Below, in pieces: positions 6,879 through 14,772 of a stretch of DNA of 34,937 nucleotides (position 1 is the first letter of the stretch; every line of letters starts with the position of its first letter). The translations under genes were made by a program, and so were the position numbers. The DNA is from CAZOSF01 sp964582415 (GTDB taxonomy: Bacteria > Bacteroidota > Bacteroidia > Flavobacteriales > Flavobacteriaceae), in assembly GCA_964582415.1 (NCBI GenBank), contig CAZOSF010000018.1, forward strand, positions 1 through 34,937, written 5' to 3'. Below the pieces are notes generated by a model. The model ran no database searches and was not told the origin of the DNA. It was given only the letters and a program-made list of their open reading frames with translations.

Positions 6879-8036
6879 ATGAAGAAAATACAAATGGTTG
6901 ACCTTAAGGGTCAATATGAACACATCAAGAATCAGGTAGACCAGTCGGTTCTTGAAGTTATCGAATCCACAGCCTTCATTAATGGTCCCCAAGTACATGC
7001 TTTTCAAAAGGAATTGGAGGACTACCTTAAAGTAAAACACGTGATTCCCTGTGCCAATGGTACCGATGCACTGCAGGTGGCCATGATGGGATTGGGATTG
7101 CAGCCAGGAGATGAGGTTATTACGGCCGACTTTACCTTTGCTGCGACTGTTGAGGTGATTGCACTATTGGGATTAACTCCTGTTTTGGTAGATGTGGATC
7201 CTGTTACTTTCAATATTGATATCAACGCCATTGAAAGAGCGATAACACCTAAGACCAAGGCGATTGTCCCTGTTCATTTATTTGGATTGGCGGCACCTAT
7301 GGAGGAAATCATGGCACTCGCTGAAAAGCACAACCTTTTTGTAATAGAAGATAACGCCCAAGGAATTGGTGCAAATTACATATATAGCAATGGCTCAAAG
7401 AAAAAAACAGGGGCCATTGGTCATGTCGCTTCGACTTCCTTTTTCCCATCCAAAAATTTGGGATGCTATGGTGATGGGGGAGCTATTTTTACCAATGATG
7501 ACGATTTAGCCCATATCATTCGTGGTATAGTGAATCATGGAATGTATGAGCGGTACCATCACGACGTGGTTGGGGTGAATTCGCGATTAGATTCAATACA
7601 AGCCGCAGTATTACGTGCCAAACTACCCCATTTGGATGCCTACAATACATCAAGGCGGGAAGCCGCTCGAAAATACACCAAGGCTTTCGCTGGAGTCTCT
7701 AATGTGGTAACTCCAACAGGAACCTGTAAGGGGACGAACTTTATATGTGATACTTGTGATTGTCACGTTTTTCATCAGTATACCCTTCGAATTTTAAATG
7801 CGGATAGGGATGGTTTGGTGAAGCATTTAAATGAAAAAGGAATTCCTTGTGGGGTCTATTATCCTATTCCACTGCATGCCCAGAAAGCGTATACCGATGA
7901 GCGCTATAATGAAGCCGATTTCAAAGTAACGAACCAGTTGGTTAAGGAAGTCATCTCCCTCCCAATGCATACTGAACTGGATGACGAGCAAATTGATTTT
8001 ATCACTACGACCATCAAGGAGTATTTAAACCAATAG
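6879..8036 (+). CDS. DegT/DnrJ/EryC1/StrS family sugar aminotransferase
   Basis: A PLP-dependent enzyme of 385 residues that transfers an amino group to a keto-sugar nucleotide; WbpE/WecE-type enzymes of surface polysaccharide synthesis are the nearest by look. Landmarks: ANGTDALQ at 60-66 (phosphate contact), DFTFAAT at 84-90, EDNAQGIGA with Asp158, and the PLP lysine Lys192 in FFPSKNLGCYGDGG. Near 283-299 there is an unusual insertion with the pattern C-x6-C-x2-C-x-C-H-x2-H just before the conserved HQYTLR strand. The galE start is 4 bases after its stop, so the two are co-transcribed from the promoter at 6828-6858. The exact sugar cannot be read from the sequence. Confidence 0.9.
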   Translation: MKKIQMVDLKGQYEHIKNQVDQSVLEVIESTAFINGPQVHAFQKELEDYLKVKHVIPCANGTDALQVAMMGLGLQPGDEVITADFTFAATVEVIALLGLTPVLVDVDPVTFNIDINAIERAITPKTKAIVPVHLFGLAAPMEEIMALAEKHNLFVIEDNAQGIGANYIYSNGSKKKTGAIGHVASTSFFPSKNLGCYGDGGAIFTNDDDLAHIIRGIVNHGMYERYHHDVVGVNSRLDSIQAAVLRAKLPHLDAYNTSRREAARKYTKAFAGVSNVVTPTGTCKGTNFICDTCDCHVFHQYTLRILNADRDGLVKHLNEKGIPCGVYYPIPLHAQKAYTDERYNEADFKVTNQLVKEVISLPMHTELDDEQIDFITTTIKEYLNQ

Positions 8037-8040
8037 TCCT

Positions 8041-9060
8041 ATGGGAAAAATTCTGGTCACTGGAGGTTTAGGATATATTGGGTCGCATACCGTGGTGGCC
8101 TTGCAACAGGCAGGCTATGAGGTGGTAGTTATCGATAATCTTTCCAATGCAGAACTAACCGTACTCGAGGGGATCGAAAAGATTACAGGGAAGGCACCCA
8201 ATTTTGTGAAAATGGATCTCCGAGATAAAGAAGCCGTTGAAGGATTCTTCGATGCCCATACCGTTTCCGGGATTATTCATTTTGCTGCAAGTAAAGCGGT
8301 GGGGGAGAGTGTCGAAAATCCGTTGCTTTATTATGAGAACAATCTCAATTCCTTGATCTACCTTTTGCAAGCTTGTCAAAAACACCAGATTCATCATTTT
8401 ATCTTCAGTTCCTCCTGTACGGTATATGGGGAGCCGGATATTTTGCCAATAACCGAAAATGCTCCTGTCAAACAGGCCCTTTCGCCATACGGAAATACCA
8501 AGCAGATTGCAGAGGAGATACTTTTAGATACTACCAAGGCGACGAATATCCAAGGGATTTCACTGCGCTATTTCAACCCCATAGGCGCCCATTTTTCTGC
8601 TGCCATCGGGGAATTGCCTAAAGGAATTCCACAGAACTTGGTGCCTTACATAACACAGACTGCTGCCGGACTTCGGGAGAAATTGTCGGTTTTTGGAGAT
8701 GACTACCCAACTCCAGACGGAAGTTGCATACGTGATTACATCCATGTTGTAGATTTGGCAGACGCACACGTAACCGCCCTAATGCGATTGGAAGACGGGA
8801 AGAATTCGGAAGCCTATGAAGTGTTCAATGTAGGTACGGGATCCGGAACGTCCGTATTGGAATTACTGCAGCTTTTTGAAAAGGCTACTGGTGTAAAGGT
8901 ACCTTTCCAGATTGTGGAACGTCGGCCGGGGGATGTGACGGCAGTGTATGCAGATACTTCCAAGGCTCGTGATGTATTGGGATGGCACACCAAAATGTCT
9001 ATAGAGGAAGCGTTGTCTTCAGCATGGGTTTGGGAAAAGAAAATTCGGGGTATCAACTAA
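8041..9060 (+). CDS. galE: UDP-glucose 4-epimerase
   Basis: GalE interconverts UDP-glucose and UDP-galactose (often also the N-acetyl forms) using bound NAD. The 339 residues match the usual length. The Rossmann motif GGLGYIGSHTVV is at 8-19, IDNLSN at 31-36, FAASKAVGES at 81-90, the SSSCTVYG strand at 123-130, and the catalytic pair Tyr150/Lys154 in SPYGNTK. Later RYFNPIGAH and the RPGDV loop complete the substrate site. It lies 4 bases behind the DegT aminotransferase gene and is followed by a hairpin at 9060-9087. The pair supplies nucleotide sugars for surface glycans, which fits the nearby kdtA. Confidence 0.95.
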   Translation: MGKILVTGGLGYIGSHTVVALQQAGYEVVVIDNLSNAELTVLEGIEKITGKAPNFVKMDLRDKEAVEGFFDAHTVSGIIHFAASKAVGESVENPLLYYENNLNSLIYLLQACQKHQIHHFIFSSSCTVYGEPDILPITENAPVKQALSPYGNTKQIAEEILLDTTKATNIQGISLRYFNPIGAHFSAAIGELPKGIPQNLVPYITQTAAGLREKLSVFGDDYPTPDGSCIRDYIHVVDLADAHVTALMRLEDGKNSEAYEVFNVGTGSGTSVLELLQLFEKATGVKVPFQIVERRPGDVTAVYADTSKARDVLGWHTKMSIEEALSSAWVWEKKIRGIN

Positions 9061-9087
9061 AAACGGCCCTCCTGAGAGAACCGTTTT
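9060..9087. terminator. bidirectional intrinsic terminator between galE and the AraC gene
   Basis: AAAACGG (9060-9066) pairs with CCGTTTT (9081-9087), with an inner CTC/GAG stem and a CTGA loop. It has an A-run on one side and a T-run on the other and lies between two convergent genes, so it can stop both. Confidence 0.65.
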
Positions 9088-9118
9088 AAGAATCCTAAAA
9101 AATTTCCTTTCACAGCAA

Positions 9119-9703
9119 TTATAAGGTGTCGAATGCCGCAAGCCGCTTCAAGAATTCAGAAGGATAGTACGAATAGCGTTCCTTGAATTTTTTGGAGAAG
9201 CTTTCAGCAGAGCGGAAACCATTTTCAAAAGCAATAGCCTCCACGGTAAACAATCGTTTTTTCGGATTGGTCTGTAACTCGATAAAGGCATGTTCAATGC
9301 GCATATCGTTCAAATACTTTTTGAAGGGTTTCCCTTTTACATGGTTAACCACGCGTGAGAGATAACTATGATTGGTTCCCAAAGTCTTTGCCAACTTAGG
9401 AAGATCCAACTCTCGGTCTAAATAGCCTTTTTCACTTTCAAAGTCTTTCAACGCATCCATGAGCGTATGAATTACCTCTGCTGGCACGTTGATTCGTTCT
9501 GCGAGACTTTCGTTAACCAAGGTGGATGTCTCCGATTGCGCTTTCTCGGATACCGGTATGGGCGATTCCCATTTACCGAGCCATTGGTTAAGGTGTTCGA
9601 GGGTTTTGACAAAGAACCCTTTTTTAGCAGTTTTACTATCGGGATGGCTTTTTAAGAAAAGCTCCCAATCTTTACTGACGGTGGGTAATACAAACTTTTC
9701 CAT
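9119..9703 (-). CDS. AraC-family transcriptional regulator, short form
   Basis: Residues about 95-190 are a complete AraC DNA-binding domain with two helix-turn-helix units: LPKLAKTLGTNHSYLSRVVN for the first and VEAIAFENGFRSAESFSKKF for the second, then the typical YYPSEFLKRL end. The wording is close to the large flavobacterial AraC proteins that carry TPRs and a membrane segment, but here only about 90 residues precede the DNA-binding domain (194 in all), with no sensor domain I can name. It may be a stand-alone regulator or a shortened relative. It follows fabD on the same strand after 81 bases. Its targets are unknown. Confidence 0.85.
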   Translation of the reverse strand: MEKFVLPTVSKDWELFLKSHPDSKTAKKGFFVKTLEHLNQWLGKWESPIPVSEKAQSETSTLVNESLAERINVPAEVIHTLMDALKDFESEKGYLDRELDLPKLAKTLGTNHSYLSRVVNHVKGKPFKKYLNDMRIEHAFIELQTNPKKRLFTVEAIAFENGFRSAESFSKKFKERYSYYPSEFLKRLAAFDTL

Positions 9704-9784
9704 AGTGCTAAATTTTCAACCAACTTAGCATCTATGGTTTGGAAATCGGTCAATGCCGATAAAAGTTTACGCGGAAATTATTTT

Positions 9785-10506
9785 TTACCTAACGGAAAAC
9801 TCGGCTTTTTCCGTGCTGGTGTCTTTGTTTATTTTCTTCACCAACCCTTGCAAAACATTGCCTGGACCTACTTCAATAAAGGTGGTAGCGCCATCGGCAA
9901 TCATTTGTTCAACACTTTGCGTCCATTTAACGGGTGCAGTTAGTTGCGCTTCCAGATTTTTCTTAATTTCTTCCGGATCACTAACGGCATTAGTGGTTAC
10001 ATTCTGATAAATTGGACATCTTGGGGTATTGAAAGTAGTTTCTTCAATCGCAGCAGCCAATTCGGNNNNNNNNNNNNNNNNNNNNNNNNNNNNNNNNNNN
10101 NNNNNNNNNNNNNNNNNNNNNNNNNNNNNNNNNNNNNNNNNNNNNNNNNNNNNNNNNNNNNNNNNGCCCTTTTGTAAACCAATTGAAGGGCATCTCCAAA
10201 TGCCAATGTGCCATTGGCCACCAAAGCGGAAAATTCTCCAAGGGAATGTCCTGCAACCATATCGGGCTGGAACGTATCTCCTAGTACTTTCGCCAAAATA
10301 GTAGAATGAAGAAAAATGGCGGGTTGGGTCACTTTGGTTTGCTTGAGGTCGTCGGCGCTTCCTTCGAACATAATTTTTGTGATGTCGAAGCCTAAAATAT
10401 CATTTGCTTGATGAAAAAGATCCTTGGCCAACGCGGAATTTTCGTAAAGATCCTGACCCATACCGGTGAATTGAGCCCCTTGCCCGGGGAATACATATGC
10501 TTTCAT
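9785..10506 (-). CDS. fabD: malonyl-CoA:ACP transacylase, interrupted by an assembly gap
   Basis: FabD moves malonyl from CoA to acyl carrier protein, supplying type II fatty acid synthesis. The N-terminal part (10166-10506) shows the VFPGQGAQFTGMG start, the nucleophile elbow GHSLGEFSA with Ser88, and QPAIFLHS. The C-terminal part (9785-10065) shows PIYQNV, LTAPVKWTQSV and FIEVGPGNVLQGLVKKI. The gap removes the segment expected to carry the catalytic His in GAFHSP, an estimated 90 residues (about 270 bases) by comparison with remembered FabD sequences. The two parts are in different frames across the 100 N, which fits a wrong gap size and not a mutation. An exact -7 promoter element (10526-10533) suggests its own transcription start inside the folA gene group. 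Confidence 0.93.
10066..10165. other. assembly gap, 100 N, inside fabD
   Basis: Exactly 100 N. The flanking fabD frames do not join over 100 bases, and the missing protein segment should be about 90 residues, so the true gap is larger. The frames require a length of 2 modulo 3. Confidence 0.95.
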
Positions 10507-10525
10507 ACTGTATTGGTTTATACTG

Positions 10526-10533
10526 CAAAAATA
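10526..10533 (-). promoter_or_regulatory. fabD promoter -7 element (TATTTTTG)
   Basis: Exact TAnnTTTG on the minus strand, 19 bases before the fabD start codon. No good TTTG -33 box is seen. The spacer upstream is filled by the palindrome at 10537-10551. Confidence 0.5.
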
Positions 10534-10536
10534 GAA

Positions 10537-10551
10537 TTTTCCTTAGGAAAA
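10537..10551. promoter_or_regulatory. 15-bp palindrome in the fabD promoter spacer
   Basis: TTTTCCT-T-AGGAAAA, perfect 7-bp arms around one base. It covers the stop codon of the upstream kinase gene and sits between the expected -33 and -7 positions of fabD, where a bound repressor would block initiation. No known fatty-acid regulator site is matched. Confidence 0.35.
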
Positions 10552-11385
10552 ATGGTCGATGATGCGTTTAACTTGCCCATAGTAACTTCTTCCAAATAGG
10601 TTTACATGAACCAAAAGATAGTACAATTGCCAAATGGGGATCCGTTCTTTCCAATCTGGTGGCATTGGCAATAGTTCGTCATAGATTGAAAAGACTTTTT
10701 CGGGAAATCCTCCAAATAGGTGCATCATTCCTATATCCATTTCCCTGGGTGCAAAAGCCACAGCGGGGTCAATAAGAACAGGCGTTCCCATTTCATGAAT
10801 TAGGTAATTTCCATTCCAAAGATCGCCGTGTACCAGGGAGGGAGATTCCCCAGGAATTTCGCTTTCCAAATTCTTATAAAGGGCTCCTAACTGAAATGAA
10901 AAACCTAGATCCCTTGCTATTTTGAATTGAGGCTCCAAACGCTGTTCGATATAGAATTCACTGGCTTTTTCACGGTGCGAATTGTATTGGGGAAGACTTC
11001 CAATATAATTGTCATGATCCAGACCGAAATAATCTTGGGTGGTTTGATGTAAAAGGGCTATCTCCTTTGCAAAGATTTCCCAAAATTTCGAACTAGTAGC
11101 CCCTTTTGGGATGTATTCCAATACAAGATAGGCTTGGTTTTGGAATTCACCCGTTGCTTTGACTTTTGGAATCTGAAAGCTGTTGCTTTTTTGAAGTAAT
11201 TCGAGCCCTTTAGCCTCGGCTTGGAACATTCCAGGATATCGCTGGGCGTGGTTGAGTTTAAACACCCATCGATCCGACCCTGACTGTACCAAAAAAACAG
11301 TATTGATATCCCCTCCTGTAAGGGCCTTATAGCCTGAGTAAGGAATTTCCAATTGCTCACAGATGCTCCTTAGGAGATTATCCAT
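10543..11385 (-). CDS. fructosamine-3-kinase / aminoglycoside phosphotransferase-like kinase
   Basis: A 280-residue small-molecule kinase of the fructosamine kinase family (E. coli YniA type). Family members phosphorylate ketoamine sugars on glycated amines or proteins, letting them break down. Seen in order: the Gly-rich loop GGDINTVFLV (24-33), the ATP-contacting Lys43 in WVFKLN, Glu57, the catalytic loop HGDLWNGN with Asp188, and the metal-binding Asp206 in LIDPAVAF followed by REMDIGMM. It is cytosolic. Its start overlaps the end of folA by 8 bases, so the two are translated from one mRNA. The true substrate is not provable from sequence. Confidence 0.88.
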   Translation of the reverse strand: MDNLLRSICEQLEIPYSGYKALTGGDINTVFLVQSGSDRWVFKLNHAQRYPGMFQAEAKGLELLQKSNSFQIPKVKATGEFQNQAYLVLEYIPKGATSSKFWEIFAKEIALLHQTTQDYFGLDHDNYIGSLPQYNSHREKASEFYIEQRLEPQFKIARDLGFSFQLGALYKNLESEIPGESPSLVHGDLWNGNYLIHEMGTPVLIDPAVAFAPREMDIGMMHLFGGFPEKVFSIYDELLPMPPDWKERIPIWQLYYLLVHVNLFGRSYYGQVKRIIDHFS

Positions 11386-11869
11386 TTGCTATTCTTACGT
11401 AGGTCTGAAAGGTAAAGGCATAATTATGGCGCGCATCCTTTGGATGAAATTCTTCCTGTACCAATTCCCATTTTTCTTCGGGAATTTCTGGAAAGTAGGC
11501 GTCGGCTTCAAACGTACCGTGCACTCGAGTTAGTTCTATTTTGTGGGCATGGGGAAGGGCCTGGTGATAAATTTCACCACCGCCAATGACAAAGGGTTGG
11601 GGGTCTTCTTGTGCTAGTTCGAAGGCTTCTTCCAAGGAACGAACTACAAAAGCCCCTTCTGCGGTATACTCCTCATTTCGAGTAATGATAACGTGGGTTC
11701 TATTGGGCAATAATTTTGGAAAGGATTCAAAGGTTTTCCTTCCCATAATGATGTAATGACCAGTGGTTCTGGTTTTGAAATGCTGGAAATCGTCGGGTAA
11801 GTGCCAAACCAAGTCGTTGTCTTTGCCCAATTCGTTGTTTTCTCCTGCAGCAGCAATGAGGGTAATCAT
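11378..11869 (-). CDS. folA: dihydrofolate reductase
   Basis: DHFR reduces dihydrofolate to tetrahydrofolate with NADPH, which is needed because ThyA (encoded at 13868-14692) makes dihydrofolate. The 163 residues match the usual length. Landmarks: ITLIAAAGENNELGKDNDL at the N-terminus, Trp22 and Asp27 in VWHLPDDFQHFK, IIMGRKTFES in the NADPH site, and VIGGGEIYHQALP near the C-terminus. The start overlaps the stop of the 2TM gene by ATGA, and the 3' end overlaps the kinase gene by 8 bases, so translation of the three genes is likely coupled. Confidence 0.96.
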   Translation of the reverse strand: MITLIAAAGENNELGKDNDLVWHLPDDFQHFKTRTTGHYIIMGRKTFESFPKLLPNRTHVIITRNEEYTAEGAFVVRSLEEAFELAQEDPQPFVIGGGEIYHQALPHAHKIELTRVHGTFEADAYFPEIPEEKWELVQEEFHPKDARHNYAFTFQTYVRIANG

Positions 11870-12276
11870 AGGGTATTTGAAGCTTTCGGCGATTCGTTTT
11901 TTTTTGTGTTATCGGAGTCCATTTTCAGTTGGGCTTCCATTTCTGAAATGCGCTTTTCCTGCTTGACTTTTAATTTTTCCATCTGTCGGTCTTCCCACTC
12001 TTTGTCCATAAAGCGATTCACAACAAATACATTGAGCACATGAATAAGGAAGAGCAGTGCCCAGAGCAATATGGCCCAAGCGAACCAATTTTTTATAAAG
12101 AAGTCTTCTCCAATTTTCAGGATGGGATTGATGATAATCAATAAAATGGAACCGGCAAGAAAGACGACGAAGTGCTGCATTAATCGTTTCTTCTGCTTTA
12201 TCCTACGCCGGGCATAGTCGTATTGCTCCCGTTGTTCGGAATCGATTCGTTCAGATTTTTTGTCGTTAGAAAACAT
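11866..12276 (-). CDS. 2TM domain-containing membrane protein
   Basis: The start at 12276 gives 136 residues; the longer open frame upstream runs across the divergent aminotransferase gene and is not real. After a charged N-terminus (YDYARRRIKQKKRLMQHF) come two membrane helices at about residues 37-55 and 65-88. The C-terminus is a long charged helix (RFMDKEWEDRQMEKLKVKQE), likely a coiled coil. This is the 2TM domain known in Bacteroidota, also found fused to histidine kinases; its function is not established. It heads a tightly overlapping series with folA and the fructosamine-kinase-like gene. Confidence 0.85.
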   Translation of the reverse strand: MFSNDKKSERIDSEQREQYDYARRRIKQKKRLMQHFVVFLAGSILLIIINPILKIGEDFFIKNWFAWAILLWALLFLIHVLNVFVVNRFMDKEWEDRQMEKLKVKQEKRISEMEAQLKMDSDNTKKNESPKASNTL

Positions 12277-12322
12277 CGAAGTACCTTTAAGACTTGCATA
12301 AAAATACCCAAATTTTAAGAGA

Positions 12323-13423
12323 ATGAAGATAAATTCAATCGATTTTGCCACGGAATTTCCAGTGGTTGGGAAATACACATATTTGAATACAGCTGCGAGT
12401 GGACTCTTACCGAAATCGGTGGCTGATTGGCGCAGGGAACATGATACGGCATTTTTAGGCCAAGCCAGCCTGTTTCGAGACAACCACAAGGAACATATTT
12501 GGGAAATCAAGAGGGAGGTAGCCCGTTTTTTTGAAGCGGAGGCTAAAAGGGTAGCTTTGGTCCCCAATTTTTCGTTTGGTCTGAATGCGCTTCTGGAAGG
12601 CATACCAAGCGGCAAAAAGATACTTTTGCTTGAAAGAGATTATCCTTCCATCAATTGGCCTGTAGAGTATCGTAATTTTGAAATACAATATGTGGCTATT
12701 GATGAGCACTTGGAGGATTCTGTAGCCGAAGCATTCCAAAAATTCCAACCTGATTTTTTTCTATGTAGCCTGGTGCAATACATCAATGGTATTCGCATCG
12801 ATTTGGAGTTTTTAAAGAAGCTGAAAGAACGTTACCCAGATACGCTATTTGTTGGGGACGGCACACAATCTTTTGGGGCTTGGCCCTATTCATTTAAAAA
12901 TGGGCCATTTGATATTGTGGGGGCAAGTACCTACAAATGGTTGGTTTCGGGCTATGGAAACGGATTTATGATTCTCGGGGAACATGTGGAAGAGTGTATC
13001 TCTCCGAAAAGTATTGGTTTTAATTCGGCGGACGCCGTATATGGGAATAAAGATGACATCAACCTAATTGGACGGTTGGAGCCCGGACACCAGGATACCT
13101 TAAATTTTGGCAGTTTACAAAAGTCGCTTCAATTGCTGTCTACTATTGGAGTAGCGTTCATCGAAAATAGAGTGACCCAACTTTCGACGTTGGCGAAAGA
13201 ACGTTTTAGTGCTTTGGGCTGGCTGGAACCCTCCGTCACCCAACGATCCCTCCATTCCTCCATATTCAATATAAAAGGAAATGCGACCTTGTTTATGAAG
13301 TTAAAATCAAAAGGCATAATTACCTCCCCAAGAGGGAAAGGGTTACGTGTAAGTTTACATTTCTACAATTCCGAAGAGGATTTAGAAAGGTTGATTCAGG
13401 CCGTTCAAGAGGAAACTTCTTAG
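12323..13423 (+). CDS. class V aminotransferase (cysteine desulfurase-like fold)
   Basis: A 366-residue PLP enzyme of fold type I, class V. Landmarks: YLNTAASGLLPKSV (20-33), PNFSFGLNALLEG (phosphate-binding region), Asp179 and Gln182 in VGDGTQSFGAWP, and the PLP lysine Lys205 in GASTYKWLVSGYG. The active-site Cys loop of true cysteine desulfurases is not evident, so selenocysteine lyase- or isopenicillin epimerase-like labels would be guesses; the substrate is open. It is divergent from the 2TM-folA series and converges on the TonB-domain gene with only two bases between the stop codons. Confidence 0.85.
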   Translation: MKINSIDFATEFPVVGKYTYLNTAASGLLPKSVADWRREHDTAFLGQASLFRDNHKEHIWEIKREVARFFEAEAKRVALVPNFSFGLNALLEGIPSGKKILLLERDYPSINWPVEYRNFEIQYVAIDEHLEDSVAEAFQKFQPDFFLCSLVQYINGIRIDLEFLKKLKERYPDTLFVGDGTQSFGAWPYSFKNGPFDIVGASTYKWLVSGYGNGFMILGEHVEECISPKSIGFNSADAVYGNKDDINLIGRLEPGHQDTLNFGSLQKSLQLLSTIGVAFIENRVTQLSTLAKERFSALGWLEPSVTQRSLHSSIFNIKGNATLFMKLKSKGIITSPRGKGLRVSLHFYNSEEDLERLIQAVQEETS

Positions 13424-13425
13424 AA

Positions 13426-13857
13426 CTATTTTCCTGTTTTAAAATTGAATGGGACTGTGTACTTTATGACGTGAGGCTCTCCCCCAAGCATACCCGGTTT
13501 CTTCATTTTTGGAATGGAGAGAATGTTGCGTTTGGCTTCTTCCTGCAATAAAGGGGTGCCGCCTTCCACTCGAAGAATTTCTACTTCCCCTTTAGTGTTG
13601 ATTTGAAATTCTACAGAAACCACTCCTTGCTCATTTTTCTTGTAAGCTTCTGGTGGGTATTTGAAATTACGAGCCACATGGTTCATCAGACTTTGACGGA
13701 AACATTGGTCTTTTCCCGCACCTTGTTTTCCCTCGCATCCAGGCCAAACTGGAGCGATTTCTTTCATGGTGAGAACATTCTTTTTTACGGTTCCCCATTC
13801 TTGAGCTTGCGTAGGGGCAAATGCCACTAGGGCAAGAAGCAAAAGCAATTTTTTCAT
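13426..13857 (-). CDS. small secreted protein with TonB C-terminal domain
   Basis: The 143 residues start with a cleavable signal peptide (MKKLLLLLALVAFAPTQAQ). Residues about 34-60 hold VWPGCEGKQGAGKDQCF, a two-Cys stretch that often precedes this domain in Flavobacteriaceae and could form a disulfide. Residues 62-143 resemble the TonB C-terminal domain (KYPPEAYKKNEQGVVSVEFQ, then VPFNF at the end). There is no uncleaved anchor and no Pro-rich linker, so it is unlikely to be the energy-transducing TonB itself; a free periplasmic partner of ExbB/D-linked or receptor proteins is an inference. It follows thyA by 10 bases on the same strand. Confidence 0.82.
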   Translation of the reverse strand: MKKLLLLLALVAFAPTQAQEWGTVKKNVLTMKEIAPVWPGCEGKQGAGKDQCFRQSLMNHVARNFKYPPEAYKKNEQGVVSVEFQINTKGEVEILRVEGGTPLLQEEAKRNILSIPKMKKPGMLGGEPHVIKYTVPFNFKTGK

Positions 13858-13867
13858 AATGATAGAT

Positions 13868-14692
13868 TTAGACGGCTACAGCACCTTTTATATGGGGATG
13901 CGGGTCGTAATCTACCAGCGTAAAATCCTCAAAGGTGAAGTCAAATATATCTTTTACTTCTGGATTTAGCAACATTTTTGGGAGTGGTCGTGGTTCGCGG
14001 CTCAATTGTAATTCCAATTGCTCGAAATGGTTGCTGTAAATATGGGCATCGCCAAAGGTATGTATGAATTCTCCTGGTTGGTAACCACAAACCTGAGCCA
14101 TCATAAGAGTGAGCAAAGCGTACGAGGCAATATTGAAAGGCACCCCTAAAAAGATATCAGCACTTCGCTGGTATAGCTGACAGGATAGCTTCCCATCCGC
14201 TACATAAAACTGAAAGAAGGCATGGCAAGGAGGAAGAGCTGCTTTCCCGTTGGCCACATTTTCAGCAAAAGACTTGGAAGTATCTGGTAACACCGAAGGA
14301 TTCCAAGCACTCACCAATAACCGACGACTATTAGGGTTCTTTTTTAATGTTTCTACCACCTCTTTAATTTGGTCGATTTCCTCACTATTCCAATTGCGCC
14401 ATTGATGACCATAGACAGGGCCTAAATTTCCATTTTCATCGGCCCATTCATTCCAAATACGTACCCCGTTGTCTTGTAGGTATTCGATATTGGTATCCCC
14501 TTTTAAAAACCATAAAAGTTCGTAAACTATTGATTTTAAGTGCAGTTTTTTTGTGGTCACCATCGGAAATCCTTCACTCAGGTCGAATCGCATTTGATAG
14601 CCAAAAACACTTTTAGTTCCCGTTCCTGTGCGATCACCTTTAAAGGTGCCGTTTTCCATTACATGTTTTACCAAGTCATGATATTGCTTCAT
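13868..14692 (-). CDS. thyA: thymidylate synthase
   Basis: ThyA methylates dUMP to dTMP with methylene-tetrahydrofolate, yielding dihydrofolate for FolA. The 274-residue protein is full length. Seen: Arg21 in KGDRTGTGTKSVFG, KKLHLKSIVYELLWFLKGDTN, IWNEWADENGNLGPVYGHQWR, the phosphate-binding Arg123/Arg124 pair in NSRRLLVSAWNP, the catalytic Cys156 in ALPPCHAFFQFYV, and QRSADIFLGVPFNIASYALL. It lies 80 bases after the nucleoside transporter gene on the same strand, so dTMP can come from synthesis or from imported nucleosides encoded side by side. Confidence 0.97.
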   Translation of the reverse strand: MKQYHDLVKHVMENGTFKGDRTGTGTKSVFGYQMRFDLSEGFPMVTTKKLHLKSIVYELLWFLKGDTNIEYLQDNGVRIWNEWADENGNLGPVYGHQWRNWNSEEIDQIKEVVETLKKNPNSRRLLVSAWNPSVLPDTSKSFAENVANGKAALPPCHAFFQFYVADGKLSCQLYQRSADIFLGVPFNIASYALLTLMMAQVCGYQPGEFIHTFGDAHIYSNHFEQLELQLSREPRPLPKMLLNPEVKDIFDFTFEDFTLVDYDPHPHIKGAVAV

Positions 14693-14772
14693 AGAAAAAG
14701 TGGATTTGCGATAAAAGTAAAAAAGTAAACGCCCTTTTAAAACAGTTGGTATTGTTCAGTTATCAATAGTTA

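Noticed and set aside
9793..9813. Terminator hairpin (CGGAAAA/TTTTCCG) at the end of fabD
   Set aside because: The stem lies within the coding end, before the stop codon, and no T-run follows directly on the minus strand.
10060..10166. fabD pseudogene by frameshift
   Set aside because: The frame change coincides exactly with an N run of arbitrary length, and both flanking parts are well conserved.
12277..12615. N-terminal extension of the 2TM protein to 12615
   Set aside because: It runs through the divergent aminotransferase gene, has no membrane or 2TM character, and the ATG at 12276 starts the family-like sequence.
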